A stretch of DNA of 13,077 nucleotides, taken from assembly GCA_023393115.1 (NCBI GenBank), contig JAEWMS010000014.1:1-13077 (forward strand), given 5' to 3'. This stretch comes from Bacillota bacterium (GTDB lineage: Bacteria; Bacillota; Clostridia; Acetivibrionales; DSM-1351). The notes below the pieces were generated by a model. That model had not been told where the DNA came from. It was given only the letters and a program-made list of their open reading frames with translations, and made no database searches. Positions 13,060-13,077 of this stretch are shown piece by piece. The translations under genes were made by a program, and so were the position numbers. Each line of letters opens with the position of its first letter. The first letter of the stretch is position 1.

Positions 13060-13077
13060 CCAAGATAATAATACCGT
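13055..13077 (+). CDS. Unidentified gene, first codons only
   Basis: An ATG with AAAGGA (13043-13048) at a 6-nt spacing opens a frame reading MSQDNNT up to the window edge. The good ribosome site and a TATAAT box upstream suggest a real gene, but seven residues are too few to name it. An insertion-sequence transposase is one possibility given the inverted repeat upstream; nothing here proves it. Confidence 0.5.

Overview
The base composition (AT-rich), strong AGGAGG ribosome sites, frequent TTG/GTG starts, an alpha/beta-type small acid-soluble spore protein gene and the gene families point to a low-GC, spore-forming Gram-positive bacterium of the class Clostridia. The overall look resembles the cellulolytic Ruminiclostridium group, but that placement is inference from gene content, not a database match.

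Layout. Positions 1-202 carry the start of a tRNA operon on the minus strand (tRNA-Val, tRNA-Asp, then a tRNA cut by the window edge), with a near-consensus promoter at 231-259. From 372 to 9656 every gene is on the minus strand. In window order these are hslO (redox chaperone Hsp33), a cold-shock protein with its own promoter, leader and terminator, a YqeM-like SAM methyltransferase that probably starts at ATT, and a 55-codon spore protein gene. Then comes a cell-envelope block, transcribed in the order PucR/CdaR-type regulator, ftsE, ftsX, M23 murein hydrolase, S41/PDZ protease. Last is a lone MsmX/UgpC-type sugar-ABC ATPase. From 10127 onward the genes are on the plus strand: argC (type 2) and argB, a PilZ-domain protein, and the first codons of an unidentified gene at the right edge.

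How they work together. FtsE and FtsX form a membrane complex that controls a cell-wall hydrolase in other bacteria. Here the adjacent secreted M23 peptidase, which has a coiled coil and intact zinc ligands, is the natural partner, and the adjacent S41 protease is a candidate for processing or removing it. ArgC and ArgB catalyse steps 3 and 2 of arginine synthesis. The argC promoter overlaps a good match to the ArgR operator, and ArgB has the N-terminal helix typical of arginine-inhibited enzymes, so both transcriptional and allosteric feedback are likely. The orphan ATPase probably energises sugar importers encoded elsewhere.

Most of the window is ordinary core genome. I see no CRISPR array, prophage, toxin-antitoxin pair, complete insertion sequence or clearly new defence system. 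The points most worth a second look are the small spore-protein gene, the ATT start, the 54-bp palindrome beside the spore-protein gene, the regulator-ftsEX-hydrolase-protease block and the tandem ArgR-like sites.
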